Shown: piece after piece, positions 23,369-34,242 of the stretch
Layout of the letters: the number at the start of each line of letters is the position of its first letter
Numbering within the stretch: position 1 is the stretch's first letter
NCBI GenBank assembly: GCA_001592805.2
Contig: CP051142.1
Coordinates: forward strand, 1,488,001-1,552,000
From: Peltaster fructicola
Lineage: Eukaryota; Ascomycota; Dothideomycetes
Reading direction: 5' to 3'
Length of the DNA stretch: 64,000 nucleotides
Notes under the pieces: model-generated
Databases searched by the model: none
Told to the model about the DNA's origin: nothing
The model's input: the letters and a program-made list of their open reading frames with translations, nothing else
Program-made: the position numbers and the translations under genes

Positions 23369-25131
23369 GCTTGCACCACTGGCTCAGATAGAGAGATTGC
23401 GTTAGTTCTCGTATAGGATATAGGCGGTGATATTGCGAAGAGGCTGTGGGATAATTGAGAGTTGAGCATGTTCTGGTTTTGAAGCAGTGCAACCTGCGAA
23501 GGTCGATCGCCCGCTTCAACGTCATCGCACTGCCACATCAGAGAACGCCACGTGGCTGAAAGTCACATCTGGTCTTGAGGTGTATACGAGTGTCATATGT
23601 CGATGTCCTACTTGGCACAAAAGACTCGACCTTGCTGCAGTCTCGGCGTGCCTGCTGCGAGCATCTGCGATCACGCTCGGCAGGCAGTAGTTGATGTGTC
23701 GAGATCGTCCTCGGAAGGGCGGTCAAAACAAGCGAATAACACCTTGCTTCGAGACCGGGATGCATGATCAGTGCAATGACATTGCAGCAAGATCGGCCTT
23801 GACTCCTGCGTAGTTGCAAGGATATTTTGGCGATGACACTCTGCCGTCTTGAGCTTGTGTCCCTGACCTCGACGACGGCCCATGTACTGGCAGCGCTCAA
23901 AGCAGAGCTCATTGGCAGCAGGTTGTTCTCCAGATCAGCGGTGGCTCTTTAGACTTCACAGGAAGATGCCGCAACGACGTGGCTTCATGTCTGTGAGGAA
24001 TTCTCGGTAGCCAGGCGCGAGCTCGACCGTTCGTGCGGTACATTAGCCACGGAGACACCAATCAGCCGCCACGTTCGAGCTGCACAGGTCGGAGACAGGA
24101 CCGGTGCCAGGAGAATGGGACATGTTGTTGCTGTGAACAACTCTGCAGGTACAGGCCGTTCGACCTGGCATGCGACGTCAGTCGTCTGGATCCTAGTCAC
24201 CTTCTTGTCTTGTTGCGGCTCTGTGTTGGATGCTAAAATCGCTTGTGATGGCCATGTGCTGGTTGCTCTGTAAGACAAGAAGACGCTTTTGAGATGGCGC
24301 AGAGCTTCGTGCGTGAACTCAAGTGCGGCTGCGTTGGTACTAGCTTGAACGCGTGGAGCGCTGGAAAATACGCGGGCGCGCACATTGACAGGCTCACCAA
24401 CAAACGAAACACATTCGAGCGACCAGCATCTGCCTAGATGCATGTCACACACTCCCGAATACTCCATCACAGCTCGACCGCTCCCTCTTACCGCCAGGAG
24501 CCAGAGCTGAACACATCGCAGTGACAGGTCGCGAGCGATCGTTGAAAGCAGCAGTAGCAGAAAGCTCCACAACGCCTCCATCCTCACTAAAAGCCGGACC
24601 AGATTTCGATCAACGCCAGAGCCATACAGTCGGAACACACCTTCTGAGAGGTGGAACTCAAGGATATGCTCGATTGCAGCTGGTCGCATTCAACTTGACG
24701 CTTGTGATAGCGCATTTCCTTCCGGAACATCAGCCTTGAGCCAAGCATTCGCCCTGTAAAAAATCACCCAGCACTGTGGCACTCTGCTTAGGGAGACACT
24801 GTGCTCGCGCTCGCTCTCCTGCCCGGAATCGGGTCCTCGCTGCTCTGACCCTCAGGGTTCTTGCTGCAACGAACCGCATACTCGCCAAATTGGAGGAAAG
24901 CCCCCCCTATGCCAGAAGCAGATGTGGTATATAGTGGTCAGGCATGCAACACCAACCCTTTCAACAGCTGCCTCCGCTGCGTCAATCTCTATCCAACTCA
25001 TCCCTCCCTCTGTCAGCAACGACTCTGTCACTGGACTGAATCGAATACCTATTCAGCATCCATTTGATACCAGCTCTCAGCCAGCAGCATCTCTCGTCCG
25101 TCCTCCTCGAGGCGAGCAAGGACCTGACACT
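23369..25131. promoter_or_regulatory. Long divergent intergenic region upstream of velB
   Basis: A 1.76-kb stretch separates the J-domain gene from velB, the longest non-coding region in the window. Such long upstream regions are common for fungal developmental regulators. A TATA-like GTATATAG occurs at about 24926-24935, some 200 bp before the preferred velB ATG. A 234-codon minus-strand ORF (23985-24689) has no recognisable domain and poor protein-like composition; I treat it as chance. Confidence 0.4.
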
Positions 25132-26165
25132 ATGTACAATCCCAATTATGTGCCGCAGTACCCGTCACATCAGCTAGCACAGTCTGCTTACGGCGGTATG
25201 CCACAACAGCAGCAACAGCAACAGCAGCAGCAGGGACGTGTTATGCCTTCGGGATCTGGAATGCTTCCTCCTGTTTACTCACAGCCATCTTATGCAGGAA
25301 CTGCACTACCGGGACCACTACCGTACGAGAACCTTCAAACGACTGTAGCGCCGATTCAGCATGTGATTCCCTCGACGATGGGCGACTTGACACCATTGAT
25401 TGGTACGCGCAACAACTACAAGTACGAGCTCCGAGTAGAGCAGCAGCCACAACGTGCACGCATGTGCGGATTTGGTGATAAAGATCGCCGGCCAATCACG
25501 CCTCCGCCATGTGTTCGCTTGATCATCAGACGGATCGACACTGATGAGGAGGTCGACTCCGATAAGGTCGAGGGAGCTTTGTGCTACAGGTCGATCTGTG
25601 GAACGACACTGCTACGCAAGAGGTCAACGTCATTCGTGCGTCCAGCAGCGCGCCTACGCAAAGCATCAGCACTGCAGTACCTATGTCATATCCACCGCCT
25701 GCCATGCCTCAGTACATGGACATGAACTATGGCAATACACATTTCGGCATGCCAGGGAGCTATGGCATCGCGCCCTACACACCACCACCACATTCTCACA
25801 TAATGTATACCCGGAATCTCATTGGTAGTCTCACAGTCAACGCTTCTTTACTCAAGGATCTTGACGGGAACACCGGCTACTGGTTCGTTTTGTCTGATCT
25901 GTCAGTTCGCACTGAAGGCTGGTTTCGTCTCAGAATGACCTTCATCGACGTTGGAGCACCATCAAGCAATGGAGAGACCAGTCTCAACCGCGCCAGATGT
26001 CCCATACTCGCCGACATCTTCTCGGACAAGTTTCAGGTATACTCGGCCAAGAAGTTTCCCGGAGTCATCGAGTCGACACCTTTGAGTAAGTGCTTTGCGC
26101 AGCAGGGAATAAAGATCCCCATCAGAAAAGACGGCAAGGGCGACAAGAACGAGGACGATGACTAG
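25132..26165 (+). CDS. velB: Velvet-domain regulator VelB, with an apparent frame break
   Basis: The N-terminal part contains a poly-Gln run (25204-25233). The first half of the velvet domain follows (RARMCGFGDKDRRPITPPP). VelB-specific features are the split velvet domain with an inserted Pro/Tyr-rich loop (PTQSISTAVPMSYPPPA) and the second half, MYTRNLIGSL, WFVLSDLSVRTEGWFRL, VYSAKKFPGVIESTPLSKC, AQQGIKIPIRKDG. VelB partners VeA and VosA in light-dependent control of development and secondary metabolism. The frame that carries the first half (to about 25572) is not the frame of the second half (from about 25574). Conserved residues resume as SFVLQVDLWND one base out of register, and no intron fits. 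This looks like one missing base in GAGGGAGCTTTGTG, from error or lesion. An in-frame ATG at 24922 could extend the N terminus. Confidence 0.88.
25204..25233 (+). repeat. CAA/CAG trinucleotide run encoding poly-Gln
   Basis: Ten consecutive glutamine codons (mixed CAA and CAG) in the VelB N terminus. It is a short microsatellite-like tract and probably variable in length. Confidence 0.85.
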
Positions 26166-26883
26166 CAGTCTGGCAGGGCGACGGCGAGCAAAGGAGTAAT
26201 ACAAGGAGACATAAACGAAGCAGCACGAGAACAAGCACAAGGATCAAACGAGGCGGTCCCTGTTCAGCAATTCCGCCAGTATAAATAAGGCTGAGCAGTA
26301 TGGCGCACCTGGCCTAGACGTCAGCATTGCTTACAGACAGATCTCTGCATGACATTGCCAATCCGTCGGGTAAGGCTTAAGCACCGAGCCACGCAGGACA
26401 AATCGACAGCTCGTGCAGCAGACACGGGAGCCTCTTGCGAATAGATTCCTGGTTCAATTGTGGCTGGCCACAGTCAAAACTCCTTCTCGTCGGCTTCCTA
26501 CCTCCCTGTCATCGGCAGATAGTCCTCACCGCAGCGCCAACTCCTCGGACCGCTCGCTACGCTCGCTGTCGAAAGCTGCACGATCACGAACAACATTATA
26601 CGACAGCACATACGCGCACTGCCGAAAGGTAATTTTAAGGTTTGGCATTATTGGCACAAGAGATGCTTAAGGGTATGCATACAGATCATTAAGACTATGG
26701 CCGACATCCATTACGGCTGCATGAGACACGAACGATAGGGCAGTGTAGGGCACATATTGTAGAAGAGACAGATACAAACAATGAACATACCAACCAAACG
26801 GCAGATGTCGAGTATACAAGGTCTCCCTAGGTATGTCTATCAAACGCCTCGCTAAGAACGCAAGCATGCATATGCAGGACAAC
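26166..26883. other. Convergent spacer between velB and the phosphatase gene
   Basis: A 718-bp region between two 3' ends. It contains TATAAATA (about 26280) and short ORFs without homology. Both 3' untranslated regions must lie here. A GGTTCAATT near 26450 resembles a tRNA B box, but no cloverleaf can be drawn around it. Confidence 0.35.
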
Positions 26884-28326
26884 TCATGCAGTGTGGTCAT
26901 TACACGGCACACTGTGGTATGTTTGCCGACCCTGAGCATCAATAACAAGACACGTCAATTCTCCACCATTGACACATCGAGTGTCTAGTCCTATGCTCCA
27001 CTGCCTCTTGACAAGGCCTTCGCGGCTATCGTGGCCGTAAATGACGACTTGTGCCTTGGGTTTTGGCTGGTGCTTGTTGCTCGCTCTGAACACGTCGAGA
27101 ACACCGTCCAACCAGCTCGACTCGTCGTCGACCTCTAGGCCTACCTGCGATCGATGCCAGCCGCGAAAGACTTGACCCTTCGATAGCCTTGTGTGATACC
27201 AGTTCCACGAGTCCACCCATGGCTGAAGATATGCGTCTTTGCTCGGTCTCTTCGCGGACGGCACATGTGCCGTTTGGCTCAGGCTTCGCATATTCATGAC
27301 AAAATATGGATCCTGCTTGTCGAGTGGCACAGCCGGGACCAGGCCAGCGTGCACAACAAGGATCTCTGAGTGAATGTGATCCTTCTTCGATTTCGGAGCC
27401 AGCGGAAGTGGAGGTATGCGTAAGATCAGAGGCAAACTGCGCAGGTACTCCAGGTGACGAGGTTTCAGCTGCTTCAATAGCTTGTTGGCATCCTTGGCAG
27501 CCTTGCTCAGCTGCTGTGGCTGCCCATACTTGTCCACCTGGACAGCAGCCAGTGTCAACAGACGGTCCTCATGGTTTCCGCGTACGCTGCTCGCTTTCAT
27601 GCGAATGAGCTCGTCAACTACACCTGGGCTGTTGGGACCTTTGGAGATGACATCGCCAGTGGCAATGAGATGATCCTGCTTCACGTCGAAGTTGATCTCC
27701 TGCATCAGACGCAGCAGCTCGTCCTTACAGCCATGTATGTCACCCACGAACACAAGTCTTCTCTGTCCATCCTGGTCACCTGTACCACCGGGAAGCAGCG
27801 AGTTATCCAACTGTGCAATCTTCTCTTTCGCGAACTCGTAGTCGCCGCCCATTGCCAATCCTATCGTGCCTCTCGGATGCTTGAGAAAGCCGACCTTGAG
27901 AGCGTAGTCATAGTCCAGTATGGGCCATAGTACCGTGACCCAGTAGTAGCAGAACCCACCGAACAACAACAGTAGGATTATGAGGAGTCGTCTCCAGCGT
28001 CGCGACTGAACCATGCGAACGGTGACGTTGGCACAACTTCCCTCTTCGTCAGGGTCGCACATCCTTGCGATCGGATCGCCCTCGTCATAGTGTGGTACTG
28101 ACTTGTGGTTGTAAAGTCTTTGAGATCTCGATCCTGCTGGGATTCGTGACTGCTGGTTCGCTATGAGCATCTCACGCTCTGCTCTCTTCCGCATCTGGCT
28201 GTCGTCGGCATGTTGAAGGCGTGCAGGTGCGGCGAGATTAGAACCTCTGGCAACGAGACGTGAATGACGAGCGACCCAGTCGGCAGGCGACTGAGTATCG
28301 TCATCCTTCTTCTTGTCCGTGGACAT
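26884..28326 (-). CDS. Ppn2-like membrane-anchored metallophosphatase (probable endopolyphosphatase)
   Basis: Single-exon frame of 480 residues. A polar cytosolic N terminus of ~110 residues is followed by one membrane span (about 113-135, LLIILLLLFGGFCYYWV) and then a calcineurin-like phosphoesterase domain. Metal-binding motifs are GDIHG (195-199), GDVISKG (224-230), RGNHED (249-254), a histidine in VVHAG, and GHDSREG near the C terminus. Single-span enzymes with this motif set match yeast Ppn2, a vacuolar endopolyphosphatase, and related bacterial-type PPP phosphatases. The C-terminal domain would face the vacuole or ER lumen in that topology. The substrate is inferred from the family. The start is the ATG at 28326, beginning MSTDKKKDDDTQSPADWVAR. 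Confidence 0.85.
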   Translation of the reverse strand: MSTDKKKDDDTQSPADWVARHSRLVARGSNLAAPARLQHADDSQMRKRAEREMLIANQQSRIPAGSRSQRLYNHKSVPHYDEGDPIARMCDPDEEGSCANVTVRMVQSRRWRRLLIILLLLFGGFCYYWVTVLWPILDYDYALKVGFLKHPRGTIGLAMGGDYEFAKEKIAQLDNSLLPGGTGDQDGQRRLVFVGDIHGCKDELLRLMQEINFDVKQDHLIATGDVISKGPNSPGVVDELIRMKASSVRGNHEDRLLTLAAVQVDKYGQPQQLSKAAKDANKLLKQLKPRHLEYLRSLPLILRIPPLPLAPKSKKDHIHSEILVVHAGLVPAVPLDKQDPYFVMNMRSLSQTAHVPSAKRPSKDAYLQPWVDSWNWYHTRLSKGQVFRGWHRSQVGLEVDDESSWLDGVLDVFRASNKHQPKPKAQVVIYGHDSREGLVKRQWSIGLDTRCVNGGELTCLVIDAQGRQTYHSVPCNDHTA

Positions 28327-28984
28327 ATGTTAAATGTGCTGGTGAGGTTCAGTGAGTAGCCGAAAGCTGCAACAGTCGATCTGTGTCATCAACCACAACC
28401 AACGTATATTGAAGATCAGTTGCAATCTAAACACTTTCGTGATGTTGCCGCTGGACACGACAGTACATGGTCTCGCCTTGACGAGCCGCAATACTCAGGA
28501 CCGAGCTCTTGAGGTTCGGACTACCACTTGCGCGTTGTTGTTGTGTGTGTGTGTCGGACGCTCTTCTTTTTTTGTCGTTGGAACTTTGAAAACAAAACAC
28601 AGTGCTGTCTGACTAGTAACCTTGCAGCACACATATCACCACCGCAAAGACTGGTCCCTGCTTATTATGATTGCTCATCCCGCGACCTGGAGGCGATCGA
28701 CTCGCTGTCATGCTACTGATAACAAGAGCTGTAGACTGCGACAAGCATCGCGAGGAGGAGGCTGATCAGCCAAGTCTGCTTGGTCTGCATATCCCGTAAA
28801 TCCAATAACCTAGTAGGACATTAGGCTCTAACTATTGAGTTGTATGCCTGTAGCATGGCATTGAGACAAGTGATGGTCAGAAAATTACCCACGCGGTTGC
28901 TGCAATGCATGTGCTACAATATTCAGAGAAGAGGATGACACAGGACTAGTATAGCTACAGCAGTTTGTCTCTTTATCTGCGACT
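28327..28984. other. Spacer between the phosphatase promoter and the TPR/TIR-like gene 3' end
   Basis: A 658-bp region with the promoter of the phosphatase gene on its left and the 3' end of the next gene on its right. A short GT microsatellite (about 28537-28554) followed by a T run is the only visible feature. Confidence 0.35.
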
Positions 28985-30948
28985 CTAGGCTACCTTGCCA
29001 AGCAACATGCTCTGTCTCTCAAGAAATTCAATGTACCGACGATCAGATTCGACGGTGACTTGCATCGCCGAAGGGCGCAACGGTTTGTCGACCTTTGCCG
29101 GACCTCTTTGGAGCATGCCATATGGCTCGGACGACTGATTGTCGTGTAGTATGTGCTCATACCAATGATGGGACTGTGAGCTCTCTCGCAAACTCTGTAC
29201 AATCATCATTTCGACAGCACACCATGCTCGGTCGTAGTACTGGTCGTCGATCAGACTAATGACTGCGTTACATTGCGCAACGATGATCGGCAATGCATTG
29301 ATTCCTCGTTCCTTGCGGCCAGCCTCCTTGTTCACCTGATCGACACATGCACAATCCTATGGTCACAAGTCAACACCGATCAGAAAACCTGAAAGTCGTC
29401 GACACTTACCAGCCAGACAAACATGTTCTCCTCCTTGATGTGCGGATTCTGCTCGAGTAGCTGCTCCAGTGCATCCAGCATTCGTCTGTACTGGTAGTGC
29501 TCAGCATTGTCAGGATCTCTGCTCATAGGATCTTTGTCTTTGCCAATCCAGCGGTAGGAGATGAATACCAGGAATGGCTCGACACCGCTGCCTGTTGACC
29601 TGATTTGGGCGAACTCCTGCGCCAGCTGGTGGTCAGTCATATCCCATCGAGGCAATTTCTGTCGCTCAAGGAAAGCTGTATAATTGACAACACGGAGCCA
29701 GTCGAACCTCTCACGTTTGTCGTTGTCCTGTTGGAGAAGCTCGAGATACTTATTGCGTAGTGCTGGAATGCAATCGGATCGCTGTTGCTGAAGAATAGGC
29801 CGGAACTGACCATTGACGATCTCACGGAAGTGCTTTCTTATCTTAGCCAGCCTCAGCGCCTCTTCCATACCCTCGAAATCGACTTGTGTGATGAGCCCTT
29901 TCTTAAGCAACTTGGTAGATTCGTTGTCATCGCTGTAGACTGCATAGTCTAATGCACTATAGCCTTGCTCATCATAAGCCGTCAAGCTGACACCAGCTTT
30001 GATGACCTCCTGCAGATACCCTCTGTGTTCTGCTGAGGGTTCCTTACACAGTGCGATGGCTGGTGTACAGATGCCAACGGCTTGCGGATTGGCAGAGATG
30101 GGAAAGTCGAACTGCTCCTTGGCACTAGCGACTTCTCCATTCGCTAAAAGAGCATGTCCACACATGAAGCGACATAATGCTCGCACTGTTGGATCAGCCC
30201 AGGTTGCTGACTTGGTCATTTCCACAGCTTTGTGGCCATAGCTGACAGCCTCCTCAAGCTTCCCGCCAGCAATGTACACCAGAACAAGCCTTGAGACACC
30301 TATTGCCTGCCACATATGTAGTCTCGCAGTCCAGGTACCACGCCATGCTTGCGTTGCTCCGATTGCTGCCAATGTCTGGCCTCGACTAGACCCTTCATTA
30401 CCGAAAAGCTTATTGAGTCGAAGCAGAAGCTGCTGCGAGGTCTCCACTCGTTCTGCTTGTAGGTGTTCTGCTTCGAGCAGCAGAGCATGATCGTGTGGTT
30501 GTGTGTCCTGGAACAGCTGATACTTGGCCATGGCAAGATTGCCTACTGCTCTGCATGTTTCTGCATCGGCTTGGAAGGCCAGCTTATTAGCAAGATCATA
30601 CTGCTTCTGGAAGGTCTCAGCAGCCTTAGATATCCTGTCCGTGTGTCTGTAGTTCACTCCGAGCTCGCCATACACCTGACACCGTCGAAAATCATCAATT
30701 TCGTGCGATGTGACCACCTTCTCTTGTGCTTTGATTGCTTCTTGGTAATTGCCATGTCGCCGGGTCACTTCTGCCAGCTCTAGCTGTACTCTCAAATGAT
30801 TCTGGGCAGCATTTGGGAAGCGAGGTCGATTGCACAAACTGTCAGCGTCTCGCAGGCAGTTCTCGGCTAGCTCCCATTCGGCATTTCCCTTGAACCCGGC
30901 GGCTTGGCGCATCAACTGCTCGAAACGAACACTTCCATCCATCGACAT
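28985..30948 (-). CDS. Helical-repeat / ankyrin-like / TIR-like domain protein
   Basis: Two exons on the minus strand, 29410-30948 and 28985-29356, give 636 residues across a 53-nt intron. The first ~290 residues form helical pairs resembling TPR repeats (for example CQVYGELGVNYRHTDRISKA). One ankyrin-like repeat lies near 320-340 (DEQGYSALDYAVYSDD). The C-terminal domain opens with VFISYRW (461-467), continues with FVWLDCACVDQ across the intron, then ALPIIVAQCNAVISLIDD, and DRAWCAVE (E562). The FISYR box, alternating strand/helix pattern and W-x-x-x-E match the TIR fold and its catalytic glutamate region; some similarity to fungal HET-type domains is also visible. TIR domains in immunity proteins cleave NAD+ or signal by assembly, but activity here is inferred. 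It is head to head with a paralogue. Confidence 0.75.
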
Positions 30949-31299
30949 CTCTGCTCAAATACTTCAGGACAGCTGGAGCGACCCCTGTGTGATGTCGCGC
31001 AAGAAACGTGAGCACTGCTCGATACGTACTACTTGTCATGCAAGCTTGCGTCAACCATGGCTCCATTTCAGCGGCATGCTGCAGGTATTGGTCAGATCTG
31101 CAGCCACTCCAACCTTCGGAGCTTGCACAGAGCAACGAGACTAGGACGGCACGCCTGAGATGCAGATCGGAGGGAACGCCCGACAAGATGACCGCTTCAA
31201 CTCAGCCTCGTCACATGAACTTTTCTACTGCAAGAGGTGGTTAGAGTACTACAGACCTGGCCCATCTTGGCAGCAGGAGTGAGCGAGAGAAATTGCGCC
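30949..31299. promoter_or_regulatory. Shared upstream region of the head-to-head TIR-like gene pair
   Basis: About 350 bp separate the minus-strand ATG (30948) from the preferred plus-strand start (31300). Both genes must be controlled from here, so coordinated expression is possible. No named promoter motif stands out. The plus-strand start is uncertain, so the region may be longer. Confidence 0.4.
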
Positions 31300-33770
31300 A
31301 TGCGGTCTGCAGTCGACTTGCGCCGTACCCTGGTCTCTGGCTTCGCACTTGGAGCGTCTCCGAGCAGGCTTATTGATCCGGCCGTCAAGCCTGCTGCCTG
31401 TTGGAGAACGACATCAAGACGTCTCTTCTCAACACATGAGCACGCGTGCCGTGCAGCATGCTTAGCAAATGGCTTCAGTGAGATCGCCGCCACGAAATCC
31501 TGCTCATTGCCAAGACTCTGTGGCGTTTACAGATACAGCAGCACTACAGCAGGTCAGGCAATACACTTCAAGGACCGTGTGGACCAATGTCGCCTTCCGC
31601 AGTGTACTCTCAAAGCATCATTGCTTCGGAAAATCTTGCATGGCATCTCAGAAGCAGCCTCTATCCCAAGACATCAACTCGAATATCTCCTCATGGTTTT
31701 CAGCGACAATGCACGCGCCAAGACTGCGCATGATTGGTGTATCGACATAGATCAGCGGCCTAACCTTGCCACTAGCGACATCAAGCACATAGGCAACCTG
31801 ACACTCGCCATCGCACTGTTGGCTACCAAGTCTCAACAGTCGCAGCTTACTGCCGACCACGAGCTTGAGTCGATTTGGTCTCTGATTCGCGACGCACTTG
31901 GTAGCAGGGCTTTTAGTAATGCTCAACTCAAGGTCAACCGCAGTGCGCAGGGCTTCCTAGCCATTCCGCTGTGCAGTGTCATCGTGGACGGTAACATTGA
32001 TCTCCTGTTCAGGCTGCATGTGTGGCTGCAGGATGGGCAAAGAGGCGCTCCAGGGTTCAACATACACTCCCACCAGCCATTCGCACAAAGTTGGGTGCTG
32101 GCAGGGCAGGGCATCGATTACACCTATGATGTTAAGCCTGTGAAGAGCGCTGCACAGGCTACGCATGCAAGGTACGCTCTTGCATGGACCTCTGGCGCTG
32201 GCCTTGATGCGAAGTACAAGACACAACAGACCTATTCCAAGGTTGTCAACACTGGTGACTTCATGCTGGCCAATCTCATACGAACAAGTGCTCATACTCG
32301 CAATATGAGCTACTCCGTTCCAGCTGCATCGTTTCACAGCTCTGAAGTTGCTCCAGACATGCTTCATGCGACTCTGTTCATGTTTGACAGCTCTCAAGGC
32401 TTCGTCCAAGATGCACCAGTACTGGGACCTGCAGATTCTGAGCATCATACTCAAGCACGGTCGACACCTGGAGTTTCACCACGTGATCTAGTCGCCTTAG
32501 TTGACACTGCTCGACGTTATGAGGGGCTTCTGACTCGAGCAGATGGTCACATAGCAAGGTCTGAGCCGGACCAGGCTTTCGAGGCACTCGAAAGTGCATA
32601 CAGTCTGAGCCAGTCAGAGCTTGTGAGGGTAGATGTGAGGTCTCTACTTGACAGGTTGTCACTCCTTCTACGCTCGCAGACAACCGACACCGCAAAAGCC
32701 GCGATATGGCGGTATCTGTACGGTCGAGCTCTGCTTCTAGTCAGCGAGACTAACAAAGCTTTGCTCAGTTCAACCACTACGATCGAACAACTCCAGCGAT
32801 TGAGCTCTGCAAGACGACAACACCACAGAACCGGCAGCGCTTGGAACACCTCCTTGCGGCGGGTGTTGACTTCGAACGTGTGGACGAGCACGGATGCTCA
32901 GCTCTGGATTATGCCGTGATGAACAGCGACGACCAGGCAGAAGCTATAGTCTTGGAAGCACTCGAGCAGAACCTCAAGCAGAAGACCAAGCTCGACCTCC
33001 ATCGACGGTCTCGAGAAGCGAAACTGAAGAAGCACTTCCGAGAAGTATTTGTCGACATCTTCAGACCTCTATTGCTATCGCGCGACCGTAAGAGCATCAG
33101 GTATGCCAGACGAGCGTATGCAAGTATCGTCAAACAAGACATGGCGAAGTCTCGAGCATTCGATCCACTCAAGTATGTTCTCTTTGATGAGCTTGTTAAG
33201 CTGGGTAAGTTCCCCAGACCAGCCGATGGCATGACATATACATACGATCCTGACCATGATGATGGTCGGTTCTTTGTGTTCTTGTCTTATCGATGGATGC
33301 GATTGAACCCATGGAATCAGCAGTCAAACGATGAAGAGAACATCCAGTATATGCAGACCTTGCAGGCTATCAACGAATTTCTGGTACTTCACCCGACTGT
33401 CCATCCAGGAAGGTTGTGCATATGGATTGACTTTGCTTGCATCGACCCAGATCTACCTGATCGTGGTGTCGCAGCTTTACCTCTCATTCAGGCCCAGTGT
33501 GATGCTATGATCAGTCTCGTCGATGACAAGTACTATGATCGAGCATGGTGCTGTGTAGAAGCATTAATCATGCATGCACTGCAGAAGGCCTTCGGTGTGC
33601 ATCTATGGTATGAGTATTGCGAACGCTCTGGTGCCGATAACACAAGGACAAATACGTTGCTTCCAGGACCACAACATCTTCAAATCGCCCTTGGCAGCAA
33701 GCTTTTGACGTTCGAGGAAGATCGATCTAGGATACTATTCCTTGAGAAGCAAAGCAGATTGCTTTCATGA
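31300..33770 (+). CDS. Cupin-like / ankyrin-like / TIR-like domain protein, with an apparent frame break
   Basis: About 820 residues. The N-terminal half includes a region with cupin-like sequence (IHSHQPFAQSWVLAGQG near 32065, and PAASFHSSEVAPD near 32325). Conserved-looking histidines stand where metal ligands of such a beta-barrel would be. The second half mirrors the neighbouring gene: ALDYAVMNSDD (ankyrin-like), then FFVFLSYRW, LCIWIDFACIDPD, ALPLIQAQCDAMISLVDD, DRAWCCVE and FLEKQSRLLS. The two halves lie in different frames. Alignment to the paralogue (ALLANGEVASAKEQF against ALLLVSETNKA...AQF) keeps equal spacing if one base is missing in AAAGCTTTGCTC (32755-32766). An intron would remove conserved residues. 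The start is uncertain: ATG 31300 is in frame, but an ATG at 31472 opens a neighbouring frame. Function is probably immune-like or self-recognition signalling, inferred. Confidence 0.68.
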
Positions 33771-34242
33771 TCGCACTGAATCACAACACCGGATCAGCCC
33801 TGGCCTGAGTATGACCCAAGTCCAGCCATAGCAAGTCTATCTCAGTCATGCTCGACATGTTTGGCATGAACCATGTTCCAAAGCCTCATGTTGTCTACGC
33901 AAGACTATGATATGACACCCTAAGCCTTCATGATTGCTGGACAGTCCTGCTCCATGAGCACTGCTGTGCAGTATTCGCTATCATGATTCAACATTCCTGA
34001 AACAAACGATGCTGCTCTCACTGACTTGTCGTCAAAGGCTGAATGTTTGTTATGGTAAGTCCTTGTCCTTTGCATTCACGTCATGTCTCAGTCACGATAC
34101 TCTACAATGCTTTGCGTGCAGATTCACGATAAGTTCTTATGCGCTGGGTCACTTTCGTACAGCAGCTACAGTAACAGAGCATACAACGACCTTCCACAGC
34201 ATAGACATTCTTCCTCCTTAGCAACCCGCTTCTACCATCATC
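33771..34242. other. Spacer between the TIR-like gene and an unknown gene
   Basis: A 472-bp region holding one 3' end and one promoter, both for plus-strand genes. Short ORFs without homology; the leader just before 34243 is C/T rich. Confidence 0.35.

Noticed and set aside
23985-24689. 234-codon minus-strand ORF upstream of velB
   Set aside because: No domain, unlikely composition and no splice support.
26440-26470. tRNA B-box-like GGTTCAATT
   Set aside because: No matching A box or cloverleaf stems around it.
32740-32768. Intron in the cupin-TIR gene (GACTAAC then GCTCAG)
   Set aside because: The branch-like motif and acceptor look good, but only a 29-nt intron restores the frame, and it would delete residues that align with the paralogue. 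A missing base fits better.
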